In this document: piece after piece, positions 6,383 through 12,027 of the stretch
Position numbering within the stretch: position 1 is the first letter of the stretch
Layout: every line of letters starts with the position of its first letter
Source of the DNA: Minisyncoccota bacterium
Lineage (GTDB): Bacteria > Patescibacteriota > Minisyncoccia > Phycocordibacterales > DATDWN01
Reading direction: 5' to 3'
Length of the DNA: 12,632 nucleotides
NCBI GenBank assembly: GCA_025450615.1
Contig: JANWHC010000007.1
Coordinates: 1 to 12,632 of the forward strand
Position numbers and translations under genes: made by a program
Notes under the pieces: generated by a model
What the model was told of the DNA's origin: nothing
Database searches by the model: none
What the model saw: only the letters and a program-made list of their open reading frames with translations

Positions 6383-7591
6383 ATGTTATTTAAGTATAAA
6401 GCAATAACCAATACTGGTCAGGAGACACAAGGCACAATAGACGCTTTTAATGTTGATGTCGCTATTAAACAACTTCAGAATCGAGGATTGGTTATTTCTA
6501 AAATAAATTCTGCAGAAGAGAAAAAAACCGGAATGGAGTTTTTAAACTCGATTTTCACTCGAGTTAAAAATAAAGATGTAGTTATTCTCTCGAGACAAAT
6601 GGCTACATTGTTCGAAGCCCAAATTTCAGCGCTGAGAATCTTTAGACTCCTTGGTGGCCAAATAGATAATCCACTACTCCGAAAATATCTTACTGCTATT
6701 GCTGACGATCTGCAGGGAGGTAGTTCAATTTCAAACGCCTTAGCAAAATATCCAAGCACCTTTTCTCCATTTTATGTGAACATGGTTAAGGCAGGTGAGG
6801 AATCAGGAAAGTTAGATGAAGTTTTTGATTATTTAGCAGATTATTTGGATCGAACATACGAAGTTACTTCCAAGGCAAAAAATGCGCTTATATATCCAGC
6901 TTTCGTGGTGGTTACTTTCGTTGGGGTGATGGTTCTGATGCTTACAGTAATTATTCCAAAGATCGCTCTTATGATTAAAGACTCAGGGCAACCAATTCCT
7001 TTTTATACTAAAATCGTGCTTTGGTTTAGTGATCTTTTTGTTCATTACGGCTTATTTATGGCTATTGGGGTTATTATTGCCGGATTCTTTGCTTGGAGAT
7101 ATTCTAGAACAGAAAAAGGGGCAGATTATGTGGATGCTTTGAAACTTTCAACTCCATATGTTGGAGATCTGTATAAAAAACTTTTTCTTTCTCGAATTTC
7201 TGATAACTTGAACACAATGATTATAAGTGGAATTCCAATGCTCCGTGCTTTGGAGATTACTTCTGCTGTTGTGGATAATCGTCTATATAAATCTATTTTG
7301 GATAATACTCTTCAAAGAGTGAAGGAGGGAAGTGCTCTCTCTGAAGCGATGGGTCAATATAAAGAAATTCCAAACATGATGACTCAGATGATTAAGGTTG
7401 GTGAGGAAACTGGACAACTTGGAAATATTTTGAAATCTCTTTCAAACTTTTATCAACGCGAAGTTAAAAATGCAGTTGATACTCTTGTCGGACTTATCGA
7501 ACCGGTGATGATTGTAGGTCTTGGTCTTGGAGTGGGAGTTTTGTTAGCGGCAGTACTTATGCCGATTTACAACATCGCTTCCGCTGCCTAG
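6383..7591 (+). CDS. pilC: Type IV pilus inner-membrane platform protein PilC
   Basis: PilC (GspF family) is the polytopic platform under the fibre that is thought to be rotated by PilB and PilT. The 402-residue product shows the family duplication: an N-terminal MLFKYKAITNTGQETQGTI segment, a first GspF domain (about 65-190) and a second (about 265-395). The second repeats the first in register: GQYKEIPNMMTQMIKVGEETG matches AKYPSTFSPFYVNMVKAGEESG. Membrane segments are predicted near residues 168-192, 220-238 and 373-397. It starts 4 nt after pilT. Its TAG stop lies inside the left arm of a long inverted repeat, so translation end and transcript end are physically joined. Confidence 0.96.
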   Translation: MLFKYKAITNTGQETQGTIDAFNVDVAIKQLQNRGLVISKINSAEEKKTGMEFLNSIFTRVKNKDVVILSRQMATLFEAQISALRIFRLLGGQIDNPLLRKYLTAIADDLQGGSSISNALAKYPSTFSPFYVNMVKAGEESGKLDEVFDYLADYLDRTYEVTSKAKNALIYPAFVVVTFVGVMVLMLTVIIPKIALMIKDSGQPIPFYTKIVLWFSDLFVHYGLFMAIGVIIAGFFAWRYSRTEKGADYVDALKLSTPYVGDLYKKLFLSRISDNLNTMIISGIPMLRALEITSAVVDNRLYKSILDNTLQRVKEGSALSEAMGQYKEIPNMMTQMIKVGEETGQLGNILKSLSNFYQREVKNAVDTLVGLIEPVMIVGLGLGVGVLLAAVLMPIYNIASAA

Positions 7592-7712
7592 AAATTCTAA
7601 ATTTAGATGAAATCCGCGAAGCAGAAGAAAAATAAGCCGAGCCTTATTACTATAAGGTGAGGTTTATTTTTTGAACTGCGACAAAGGAGTTCGCTAAATT
7701 TAGAATTTCTAG
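7588..7712 (+). terminator. 125-nt interrupted inverted repeat acting as terminator after pilC
   Basis: The outer arms are a perfect 19-bp inverted repeat, CTAGAAATTCTAAATTTAG at 7588-7606 and its reverse complement at 7694-7712. A second pairing, GCAG (7621-7624) with CTGC (7676-7679), lies inside. The core is a hairpin with arms 7628-7647 and 7652-7671, a TACT loop, two G-T pairs and a small internal mismatch, ending in a run of six Ts (7667-7672). The core alone is a credible intrinsic terminator. The whole forms one long interrupted hairpin, with the left arm overlapping the pilC stop codon. A small non-coding mobile element is an alternative reading; no clear target duplication is visible. 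Confidence 0.8.
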
Positions 7713-7726
7713 CATTCGTGGTCAAC

Positions 7727-7755
7727 TTTTATTTTTTTGGTAGATAATCTATAAT
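7727..7755 (+). promoter_or_regulatory. Promoter of the first pilin gene
   Basis: TTTTAT at 7727-7732, a 17-nt spacer and TATAAT at 7750-7755. The -10 ends only 6 nt before the ATG at 7762, so the transcript would start at or next to the ATG. The same TTTTAT-N17-TATAAT layout precedes the second pilin gene and pilD. Confidence 0.65.
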
Positions 7756-7761
7756 TAAGCT

Positions 7762-8229
7762 ATGAAAAAATTAAACTTAGGTTTTACTTTAATAGAACTT
7801 TTGGTTGTTATTGCGATAATCGGTATTCTTTCTTCAGTGGTTTTAGCCTCACTAAACACTGCAAGAGCTAAGGCATCTGATGCGGCAGTAAAATCTAATC
7901 TAACAAATATTCGTGCTCAAGCTGAGCTTATATACAATGATGATGGTGGTATTTATACAAATGTTTGTGACGACACTCAATTTATTCAAAGAGCAATTAT
8001 CGCCGCAGCGGCTGCTGCCGGAATTCCCGCTCCAGTAGCAGGGGATTATGATATAGCTAAAGTAGGAGCCGTCGGTACAGCAACTTGTCATGCGACTGCG
8101 TTAGGTTGGGCAGCTGAAGTTCCTCTTAAAACAACGCCAACAGGCTTTTGGTGTGTTGATAGTGTCGGTACTTCTAGTTTCCAAGCTGGTGGTTCAACAC
8201 TTCCTGCAGGGGATATTGCTTGCGGATAA
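7762..8229 (+). CDS. pilA: Type IV pilin (PilA-like), first of three tandem copies
   Basis: A prepilin with a 7-residue basic leader MKKLNLG, cleaved by PilD before F8. The mature protein opens FTLIE, keeping the conserved Glu5, and continues as a hydrophobic helix that anchors it in the membrane and packs in the fibre core. Residues 7-35 are identical to the second pilin, although the codons differ. Four cysteines lie in the globular part (VCDD, TCHA, WCVDS, ACG), and the C-terminal WCVDS...AC pair probably closes the disulphide loop. At 155 residues it is the longest of the three. Only 2 of 6 Asn codons are AAC, so codon bias is weaker than in the second copy. It is predicted to be leaderless. 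It may be a shaft pilin or an alternative subunit. Confidence 0.93.
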   Translation: MKKLNLGFTLIELLVVIAIIGILSSVVLASLNTARAKASDAAVKSNLTNIRAQAELIYNDDGGIYTNVCDDTQFIQRAIIAAAAAAGIPAPVAGDYDIAKVGAVGTATCHATALGWAAEVPLKTTPTGFWCVDSVGTSSFQAGGSTLPAGDIACG

Positions 8230-8237
8230 AAGCAAAA

Positions 8238-8246
8238 TTATCCACA
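8238..8246. promoter_or_regulatory. Sequence matching a DnaA box
   Basis: TTATCCACA matches the strong DnaA-box consensus exactly and lies 8 nt after the stop of the first pilin gene, just upstream of the second pilin promoter. It is a single box with no cluster, so it does not indicate an origin; chance is a reasonable explanation. Confidence 0.25.
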
Positions 8247-8253
8247 GGGTCTC

Positions 8254-8282
8254 TTTTATTAGGGTTGTTTCGAGCGTATAAT
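8254..8282 (+). promoter_or_regulatory. Upstream promoter of the second pilin gene
   Basis: TTTTAT at 8254-8259, a 17-nt spacer and TATAAT at 8277-8282. The predicted start near 8289 gives a leader of about 103 nt, unlike other genes here. A second -10-like box, TATAAA at 8380-8385, is 6 nt from the ATG at 8392 and could yield a leaderless transcript as well. Confidence 0.6.
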
Positions 8283-8286
8283 ATGT

Positions 8287-8343
8287 TTATTCGTTTAGAA
8301 AAAACGGTAGGTCTCTGGAAGAAGAGACTGGACGGTCGAATAA
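8287..8343 (+). promoter_or_regulatory. Structured 5' leader of the second pilin gene
   Basis: The predicted transcript begins inside a closed structure. TTATTCG (8287-8293) pairs with CGAATAA (8337-8343), and within it GTCTCT (8311-8316) pairs with AGAGAC (8323-8328) across a GGAAGA loop, with one extra G-T pair. A stem at the very 5' end is a known way to protect mRNA from decay. No T-run follows, so it is not a terminator. I do not recognise a riboswitch class. Alternatively it is a separate small RNA. Confidence 0.5.
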
Positions 8344-8391
8344 CAATAAGATTTAATTATAAGGTTTAAAGTAATAATTTATAAATTTAAT

Positions 8392-8832
8392 ATGACAAAA
8401 AAGTTTAATCGAGGTTTTACACTTATTGAGCTCTTGGTTGTTATCGCGATTATTGGTATTCTATCATCCGTTGTTCTTGCATCGCTTAACACAGCTAGAA
8501 GTAAGGGTGCTGATGCTGCGATCAAGTCAAACCTAAACAACCTCCGAGCACAGGCAGAGCTAGTTTACGATAACGCTAACGGTTCATACGCAACAGTTTG
8601 TACAAATGCAAACGTGGTTGCAGGTATGACGGCAGCTGCTTCTGCAGGTGGAAACACTTGGACATCTACAGGAAACAACGTTGCAGGTATGGCATGTGTG
8701 TCAGCCGCAGGTACTTGGATAGCTTATACACCTCTAAAGACAACAGGTGCAGGATACTGGTGTGTTGATAGTTCTGGACAGTCAAAGAACGAAGTTGCAG
8801 CTCCAGCTCTAGCTTCAACAGCTTGTATATAA
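8392..8832 (+). CDS. pilA: Type IV pilin (PilA-like), second copy, probable major pilin
   Basis: A prepilin with leader MTKKFNRG and mature start FTLIE, followed by the canonical hydrophobic helix. The 146-residue product is small and rich in Ala, Gly, Ser, Thr and Asn, as expected of an abundant surface protein. Four cysteines (VCTN, ACVS, WCVDS, ACI) match in order those of the first copy, and PLKTT..G.WCVDS..G.S is shared with it. Three points mark it as the likely main shaft subunit: 11 of its 13 Asn codons are AAC in an AT-rich setting, it has a long structured leader, and it is followed by a strong terminator of its own. The ATG has no Shine-Dalgarno sequence. Confidence 0.93.
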   Translation: MTKKFNRGFTLIELLVVIAIIGILSSVVLASLNTARSKGADAAIKSNLNNLRAQAELVYDNANGSYATVCTNANVVAGMTAAASAGGNTWTSTGNNVAGMACVSAAGTWIAYTPLKTTGAGYWCVDSSGQSKNEVAAPALASTACI

Positions 8833-8857
8833 TATAGTTTCTATCTTAATCTTTTTC

Positions 8858-8883
8858 AAAAAACTGCGATGTCGCAGTTTTTT
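8858..8883 (+). terminator. Rho-independent terminator after the second pilin gene
   Basis: An 11-bp stem, AAAAAACTGCG (8858-8868) paired with CGCAGTTTTTT (8873-8883), with an ATGT loop and an U-rich end. The A-run on the left arm means it could also stop transcription on the other strand. It lies 26 nt after the stop codon. Confidence 0.9.
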
Positions 8884-8902
8884 GTTTTATGCACATTACT
8901 GT

Positions 8903-8931
8903 TTGTGAGTGAATTTTTCATAGTGTATAAT
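8903..8931 (+). promoter_or_regulatory. Promoter of the third pilin gene
   Basis: TTGTGA at 8903-8908, a 17-nt spacer and TATAAT at 8926-8931 form the best sigma70-type promoter in the window. The -10 ends 14 nt before the ATG at 8946, so the leader is about 7 nt. Confidence 0.8.
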
Positions 8932-8945
8932 AAACCTACTATTAT

Positions 8946-9380
8946 ATGAATAAAAGGCTAAATTTTGGTTTTACTCTAATTGAACTACTTGTAGTTATCG
9001 CAATTATAGGAGTTTTGTCTACTATTGTACTTAGCCAACTTAATTCTGCTAGGGGAAAGGGAGCAGATGCCCAGAAAAAGTCCCAATTAAAGAACATAAC
9101 TAGCGCAGGTTTGTTGATTTATGAACTCCAAGGCGAATCCTATCTTAACATTTGTAACTACAACTCCGCCCCACACAAATTTCAAAGTATGGTAAGTGCT
9201 ATTTCTGGTGTATGCAGTAGTGCAGCTGGAGGCTATAGAGTATATACAACTATGGCTCAAACGGATCAATGCAGTAGTGGTTCTGGTACGGACTATTTGT
9301 GCACTGATGCAAACGGTAACGTTATTATGTTAAACAACCTTCCTGGGGCTGGTACTACTTGTCCTGCTGTCTGCTCTTAG
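8946..9380 (+). CDS. pilA: Type IV pilin (PilA-like), third copy, diverged
   Basis: A 144-residue prepilin with leader MNKRLNFG and mature start FTLIE followed by LLVVIAIIGVLSTIV. The N-terminal helix resembles the other two copies, but the globular part is different: it has six cysteines (ICNY, VCSS, QCSS, LCTD, TCPA, VCS) against four, and lacks the PLKTT and WCVDS blocks. A double-disulphide C-terminal loop is plausible. It has its own promoter and lies between the terminator of the second copy and pilD, so it can be expressed separately. It may be an alternative shaft pilin, a minor pilin, or a competence-type pilin; sequence alone does not decide. Confidence 0.9.
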   Translation: MNKRLNFGFTLIELLVVIAIIGVLSTIVLSQLNSARGKGADAQKKSQLKNITSAGLLIYELQGESYLNICNYNSAPHKFQSMVSAISGVCSSAAGGYRVYTTMAQTDQCSSGSGTDYLCTDANGNVIMLNNLPGAGTTCPAVCS

Positions 9381-9396
9381 TTATCCTCAAGGTCGG

Positions 9397-9425
9397 TTTT
9401 ATTTAGGGCTTTTTAGGGATATAAT
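9397..9425 (+). promoter_or_regulatory. Promoter of pilD and the minor pilin operon
   Basis: TTTTAT at 9397-9402, a 17-nt spacer and TATAAT at 9420-9425, ending 6 nt before the ATG at 9432. The spacer contains TTTAGGG twice (9402-9408 and 9412-9418), 10 nt apart, placing both copies on the same face of the helix. No terminator was found between the third pilin gene and this promoter. Confidence 0.65.
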
Positions 9426-9431
9426 TCATCT

Positions 9432-10295
9432 ATGGATGGGTTACTTATATTAGCGCTCTTTATATTTGGAACTTTAGTTGGAAGTTTTATAAACGTGGTA
9501 AGTCTTCGCTATAACTCAGGACTTTCTCCAGCTACTGGTAGGTCCCGATGCTTTTCATGTAATACTCCTTTAAAGTGGTACGATCTCATTCCCTTGTTTA
9601 GTTTCATTTTTTTGGTTGGAAAGTGCCGAGTTTGCAAAGCTCCGATATCTAGACAATACCCAATAGTTGAATTTCTTACTGGACTTTTGTTCGTGGGGAT
9701 AGCCATGAGACAGATGTCTCTTTGGTATTTATATGGGGTATTTTCTCATGGAATGCTATATTCAGTTTTGTTTTTTATATACTATGCTCTAGTTTTCGGA
9801 ATATTATTTGTTATAACTATTTATGATATTCGTCACAAGATAATTCCAGATGCTCTGGTTTACACTTTTATTGCGCTAGGCGTTTTAAAGCTAATTATTT
9901 TCTTTTATTGCAAGCATTTTATATTTACTCGGATTGATTTGTTTGATCTTTCTGCACCATTTGTTCTCTTTATTCCTTTTGCTTTACTCTGGCTTGTCTC
10001 AAAAGGTCGCTGGATTGGTTTTGGAGACGCAAAACTCGTTTTTGGTATCGGAGCTTTACTTGGATTTTCTCACGGCATCTCAGCTGTTATTTTAGGATTT
10101 TGGATAGGCGCTGTGTGGAGTATTTTTATGATATTAAAAAGCAAACTTTCACCAGACCAGACTCAAGTTCACATGGCTTCCGAAGTTCCTTTCGCACCTT
10201 TTCTTATTTTAGGCACGATAATTGTATTTTTCACTCACTTAGACGTGCTTGGATTAACAACTATTTTAAACTCTTTATATGCTAATGGATTATAA
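9432..10295 (+). CDS. pilD: Prepilin peptidase / N-methyltransferase PilD
   Basis: PilD is the polytopic aspartic protease (peptidase family A24) that removes the short leader from all prepilins and methylates the new N-terminal Phe. The 287-residue product has the full two-part form. An N-terminal domain opens with [10 protein letters not shown] and carries the zinc-binding tetracysteine C40-x2-C43...C65-x2-C68, which goes with methyltransferase activity. The peptidase domain has both catalytic aspartates, D132 in [10 protein letters not shown] and D199 in GFGDAKL. About eight hydrophobic segments cover the rest. Its substrates surround it: three pilins before and four minor pilins after, all with G|F cleavage sites. 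The 3' end overlaps the next gene by 17 nt, so it heads the minor pilin operon. The ATG lies 6 nt after a -10 box. Confidence 0.96.
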   Translation: MDGLLILALFIFGTLVGSFINVVSLRYNSGLSPATGRSRCFSCNTPLKWYDLIPLFSFIFLVGKCRVCKAPISRQYPIVEFLTGLLFVGIAMRQMSLWYLYGVFSHGMLYSVLFFIYYALVFGILFVITIYDIRHKIIPDALVYTFIALGVLKLIIFFYCKHFIFTRIDLFDLSAPFVLFIPFALLWLVSKGRWIGFGDAKLVFGIGALLGFSHGISAVILGFWIGAVWSIFMILKSKLSPDQTQVHMASEVPFAPFLILGTIIVFFTHLDVLGLTTILNSLYANGL

Positions 10296-10890
10296 AAGAG
10301 GATTTTCTCTAATAGAATTATTAGTTTCAATTGCCATAATTACTTTTTTAATGGGTACTGTTCTTTTTAGTTACAGAGACTCAAATGATCGCTTAGTTGT
10401 AAATTCTGCGGCGCAAGAACTAGCTATCGCAATACGCCAGGCTCAGTCATACGGATTGAGTGTAAAGGAGTCAGGTATTGGCACTGGGGCTTTTTCATAT
10501 GCCTACGGAATATACGCTAGTCCAATTTTAGACAATACAAGTTATTATATTTTTATTGATCGGAACGCAAATGGTTTGTATGACGCAGGTAGTGGTACTT
10601 GTGGGGAAGTTACTACAGAATGTATTGAGAAAATAACTTTTAGGAATAATGTAACTATGCAACAAGTTTGTGCTGTGCCTATAGGCTCATCAGACTGCCC
10701 CAATCCTTTTGCTGGTTCACTATACGTAACTTTTCTTAGGCCCAACCCAGATGCAAATATAGATTTTCTTGATCTCACCAACTCAATTGTAATGAATAAT
10801 TTTCCAACAGGAAAATTTAAATTAATTTCTCCTAACGGTTTAGTTGTTAGTGTTAGAGTTGAGTCAGCGGGTCAGGTCTATGTAAATTAA
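10279..10890 (+). CDS. Minor pilin, FimT/GspH-like
   Basis: A prepilin with leader MLMDYKRG (or MDYKRG if the ATG at 10285 is used; neither has a Shine-Dalgarno site) and mature start FSLIE. The long globular part carries DRNANGLYD (residues 94-102, first start), which matches the Asp/Asn-rich loop common in FimT/GspH proteins and may bind calcium. Of the canonical ligand positions D94, N96, N98 and D102 are present. Four cysteines (TCGE, ECIE, VCAV, DCPN) follow. As the first of four minor pilins after pilD it takes the place of GspH in the H-I-J-K tip complex of type II secretion and of FimT in T4P. It overlaps pilD by 17 nt, which suggests coupled translation. Confidence 0.85.
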   Translation: MLMDYKRGFSLIELLVSIAIITFLMGTVLFSYRDSNDRLVVNSAAQELAIAIRQAQSYGLSVKESGIGTGAFSYAYGIYASPILDNTSYYIFIDRNANGLYDAGSGTCGEVTTECIEKITFRNNVTMQQVCAVPIGSSDCPNPFAGSLYVTFLRPNPDANIDFLDLTNSIVMNNFPTGKFKLISPNGLVVSVRVESAGQVYVN

Positions 10891-10894
10891 AGAA

Positions 10895-11464
10895 ATGAAT
10901 CTACCAACTAATAAAAAAAATAAAGGTTTTACACTGATCGAGATCATTGTCTCAATAGGCGTTTTTACATTTATAATGTTTATTAGCATAGGGGCTATTT
11001 ATAGTATTTTTGATGCAAATAGAAAATCTCAAAATACTAGAGCGATTATTGATAATTTAAACTATACCCTTGAGTCAATGACCAGAACTATTCGTTTTGG
11101 TCATACATATCATTGTGATATATCCCAAGGTGCCAATGATGAAGCTAGAGATTGTGCTAGCGGTGCCTCATCTATGGCTGTAATAGTTCCTGGTTACATA
11201 AGGCCGTTTTTATTTAGGTTACAAGGCGGTTCTATCCAAAGATCACTTAACGTAGGCGCTTTTTGGCAATCTCTGACTGGACCTGATGTAACAATAACGA
11301 ATTTAACTTTTAGAGTATTTGGTTCACCTAAATATTCTAATGGCGATATGCTTCAACCACAGGTTATTATTGTTGTTAGTGGTTATGTAGGTACAAAAGC
11401 AACAAGTCGAACAACTTTTACTATACAGACAACGATATCTCAACGTTCAGTAGATTCGCAATAA
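10895..11464 (+). CDS. Minor pilin, PilW/GspJ-like
   Basis: A prepilin with an 11-residue basic leader (MNLPTNKKNKG) and mature start FTLIE, then a hydrophobic helix IIVSIGVFTFIMFISIGAIY. The next part, RAIIDNLNYTLESMTRTIRFG, is the pattern typical of PilW/GspJ proteins, in which a helix with regular Leu/Met spacing ends in RTIRxG. The 189-residue product has two cysteines (about residues 70 and 81). It lies 4 nt after the FimT-like gene and 1 nt before the next ATG, so the operon is tight. In GspH-I-J-K complexes J sits close to the tip and contacts I and K, and both partners are encoded next to it. The class assignment is from the pattern and gene order. Confidence 0.82.
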   Translation: MNLPTNKKNKGFTLIEIIVSIGVFTFIMFISIGAIYSIFDANRKSQNTRAIIDNLNYTLESMTRTIRFGHTYHCDISQGANDEARDCASGASSMAVIVPGYIRPFLFRLQGGSIQRSLNVGAFWQSLTGPDVTITNLTFRVFGSPKYSNGDMLQPQVIIVVSGYVGTKATSRTTFTIQTTISQRSVDSQ

Positions 11465-11465
11465 T

Positions 11466-12026
11466 ATGAAAAATATTTTTATAAAAAACAAAAAAGTAAA
11501 GAAGCGAGGATTTACACTGGTTGAAACTCTTGTGGCTATAGGTATTTTATCTCTTTCTATTTTAGCGGCTTTTACTGCTGTTCAAAATGGTCTTCATTCA
11601 TCCCTTGTGGCTAAAGACCAAGTAATAGCTTTTTACATGACTCAAGAAGCAATGGAGTTTATAAAAAATATTAGAGATGAAAATGCGTTGATGTCTCTCG
11701 ACGGAACATCTGTAAGTTGGCTTCATGGATTAGCTGAATCAGCAGGGGATCCTTGTTATTTCGGAAAGACTTGCATTATTGATTCACCATTAAAAATTGC
11801 AACAGCGTGTTCTGGAAGCTTCGGCTCATGTCCAGTTTTAAGACAGGATTCTACTTCTGGTTTGTATGGATATACTTCTGGTTGGAATGAAACAAACATT
11901 AAACGGGAAATTCAATTCGAAAGTATAAATTCTTCGGAAATTATGGTGACGGTTAGAATGAGTTGGAATACTGGAGTTTTTACACAAGATTTTCAGGTAA
12001 CCCAGTCAGTATTTAATCGACAATAA
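11466..12026 (+). CDS. Minor pilin, PilV/GspI-like
   Basis: A prepilin with a 15-residue, strongly basic leader ending KKVKKRG and mature start FTLVETLVAIGILSLSIL. The segment AFYMTQEAMEFIKNIRDEN is the hallmark I recall of PilV/GspI proteins, where the helix ends in an AQEA(I/M)E...NIRD block. The 186-residue product has four cysteines (about residues 97, 103, 114 and 121) grouped in the middle, which could give two disulphides. It follows the PilW/GspJ-like gene by 1 nt and precedes the tip pilin by 1 nt. Its expected role is to nucleate the minor pilin complex that primes fibre assembly. No Shine-Dalgarno site is visible; translation is presumably coupled to the upstream gene. Confidence 0.82.
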   Translation: MKNIFIKNKKVKKRGFTLVETLVAIGILSLSILAAFTAVQNGLHSSLVAKDQVIAFYMTQEAMEFIKNIRDENALMSLDGTSVSWLHGLAESAGDPCYFGKTCIIDSPLKIATACSGSFGSCPVLRQDSTSGLYGYTSGWNETNIKREIQFESINSSEIMVTVRMSWNTGVFTQDFQVTQSVFNRQ

Positions 12027-12027
12027 A

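Noticed and set aside
7588..7712. CRISPR-like or insertion-sequence end.
   Set aside because: There is only one inverted pair, no spaced direct repeats, no transposase and no clear target duplication.
8287..8343. A known riboswitch class such as c-di-GMP.
   Set aside because: The conserved core sequences that I know for those classes are not present; only simple stems are visible.
8283..8369. 28-codon frame (MFIRLEKTV...) within the leader of the second pilin gene.
   Set aside because: Its ATG abuts the TATAAT box, upstream of the expected transcript start, it has no ribosome-binding site, and the stretch is better explained as a paired RNA leader.
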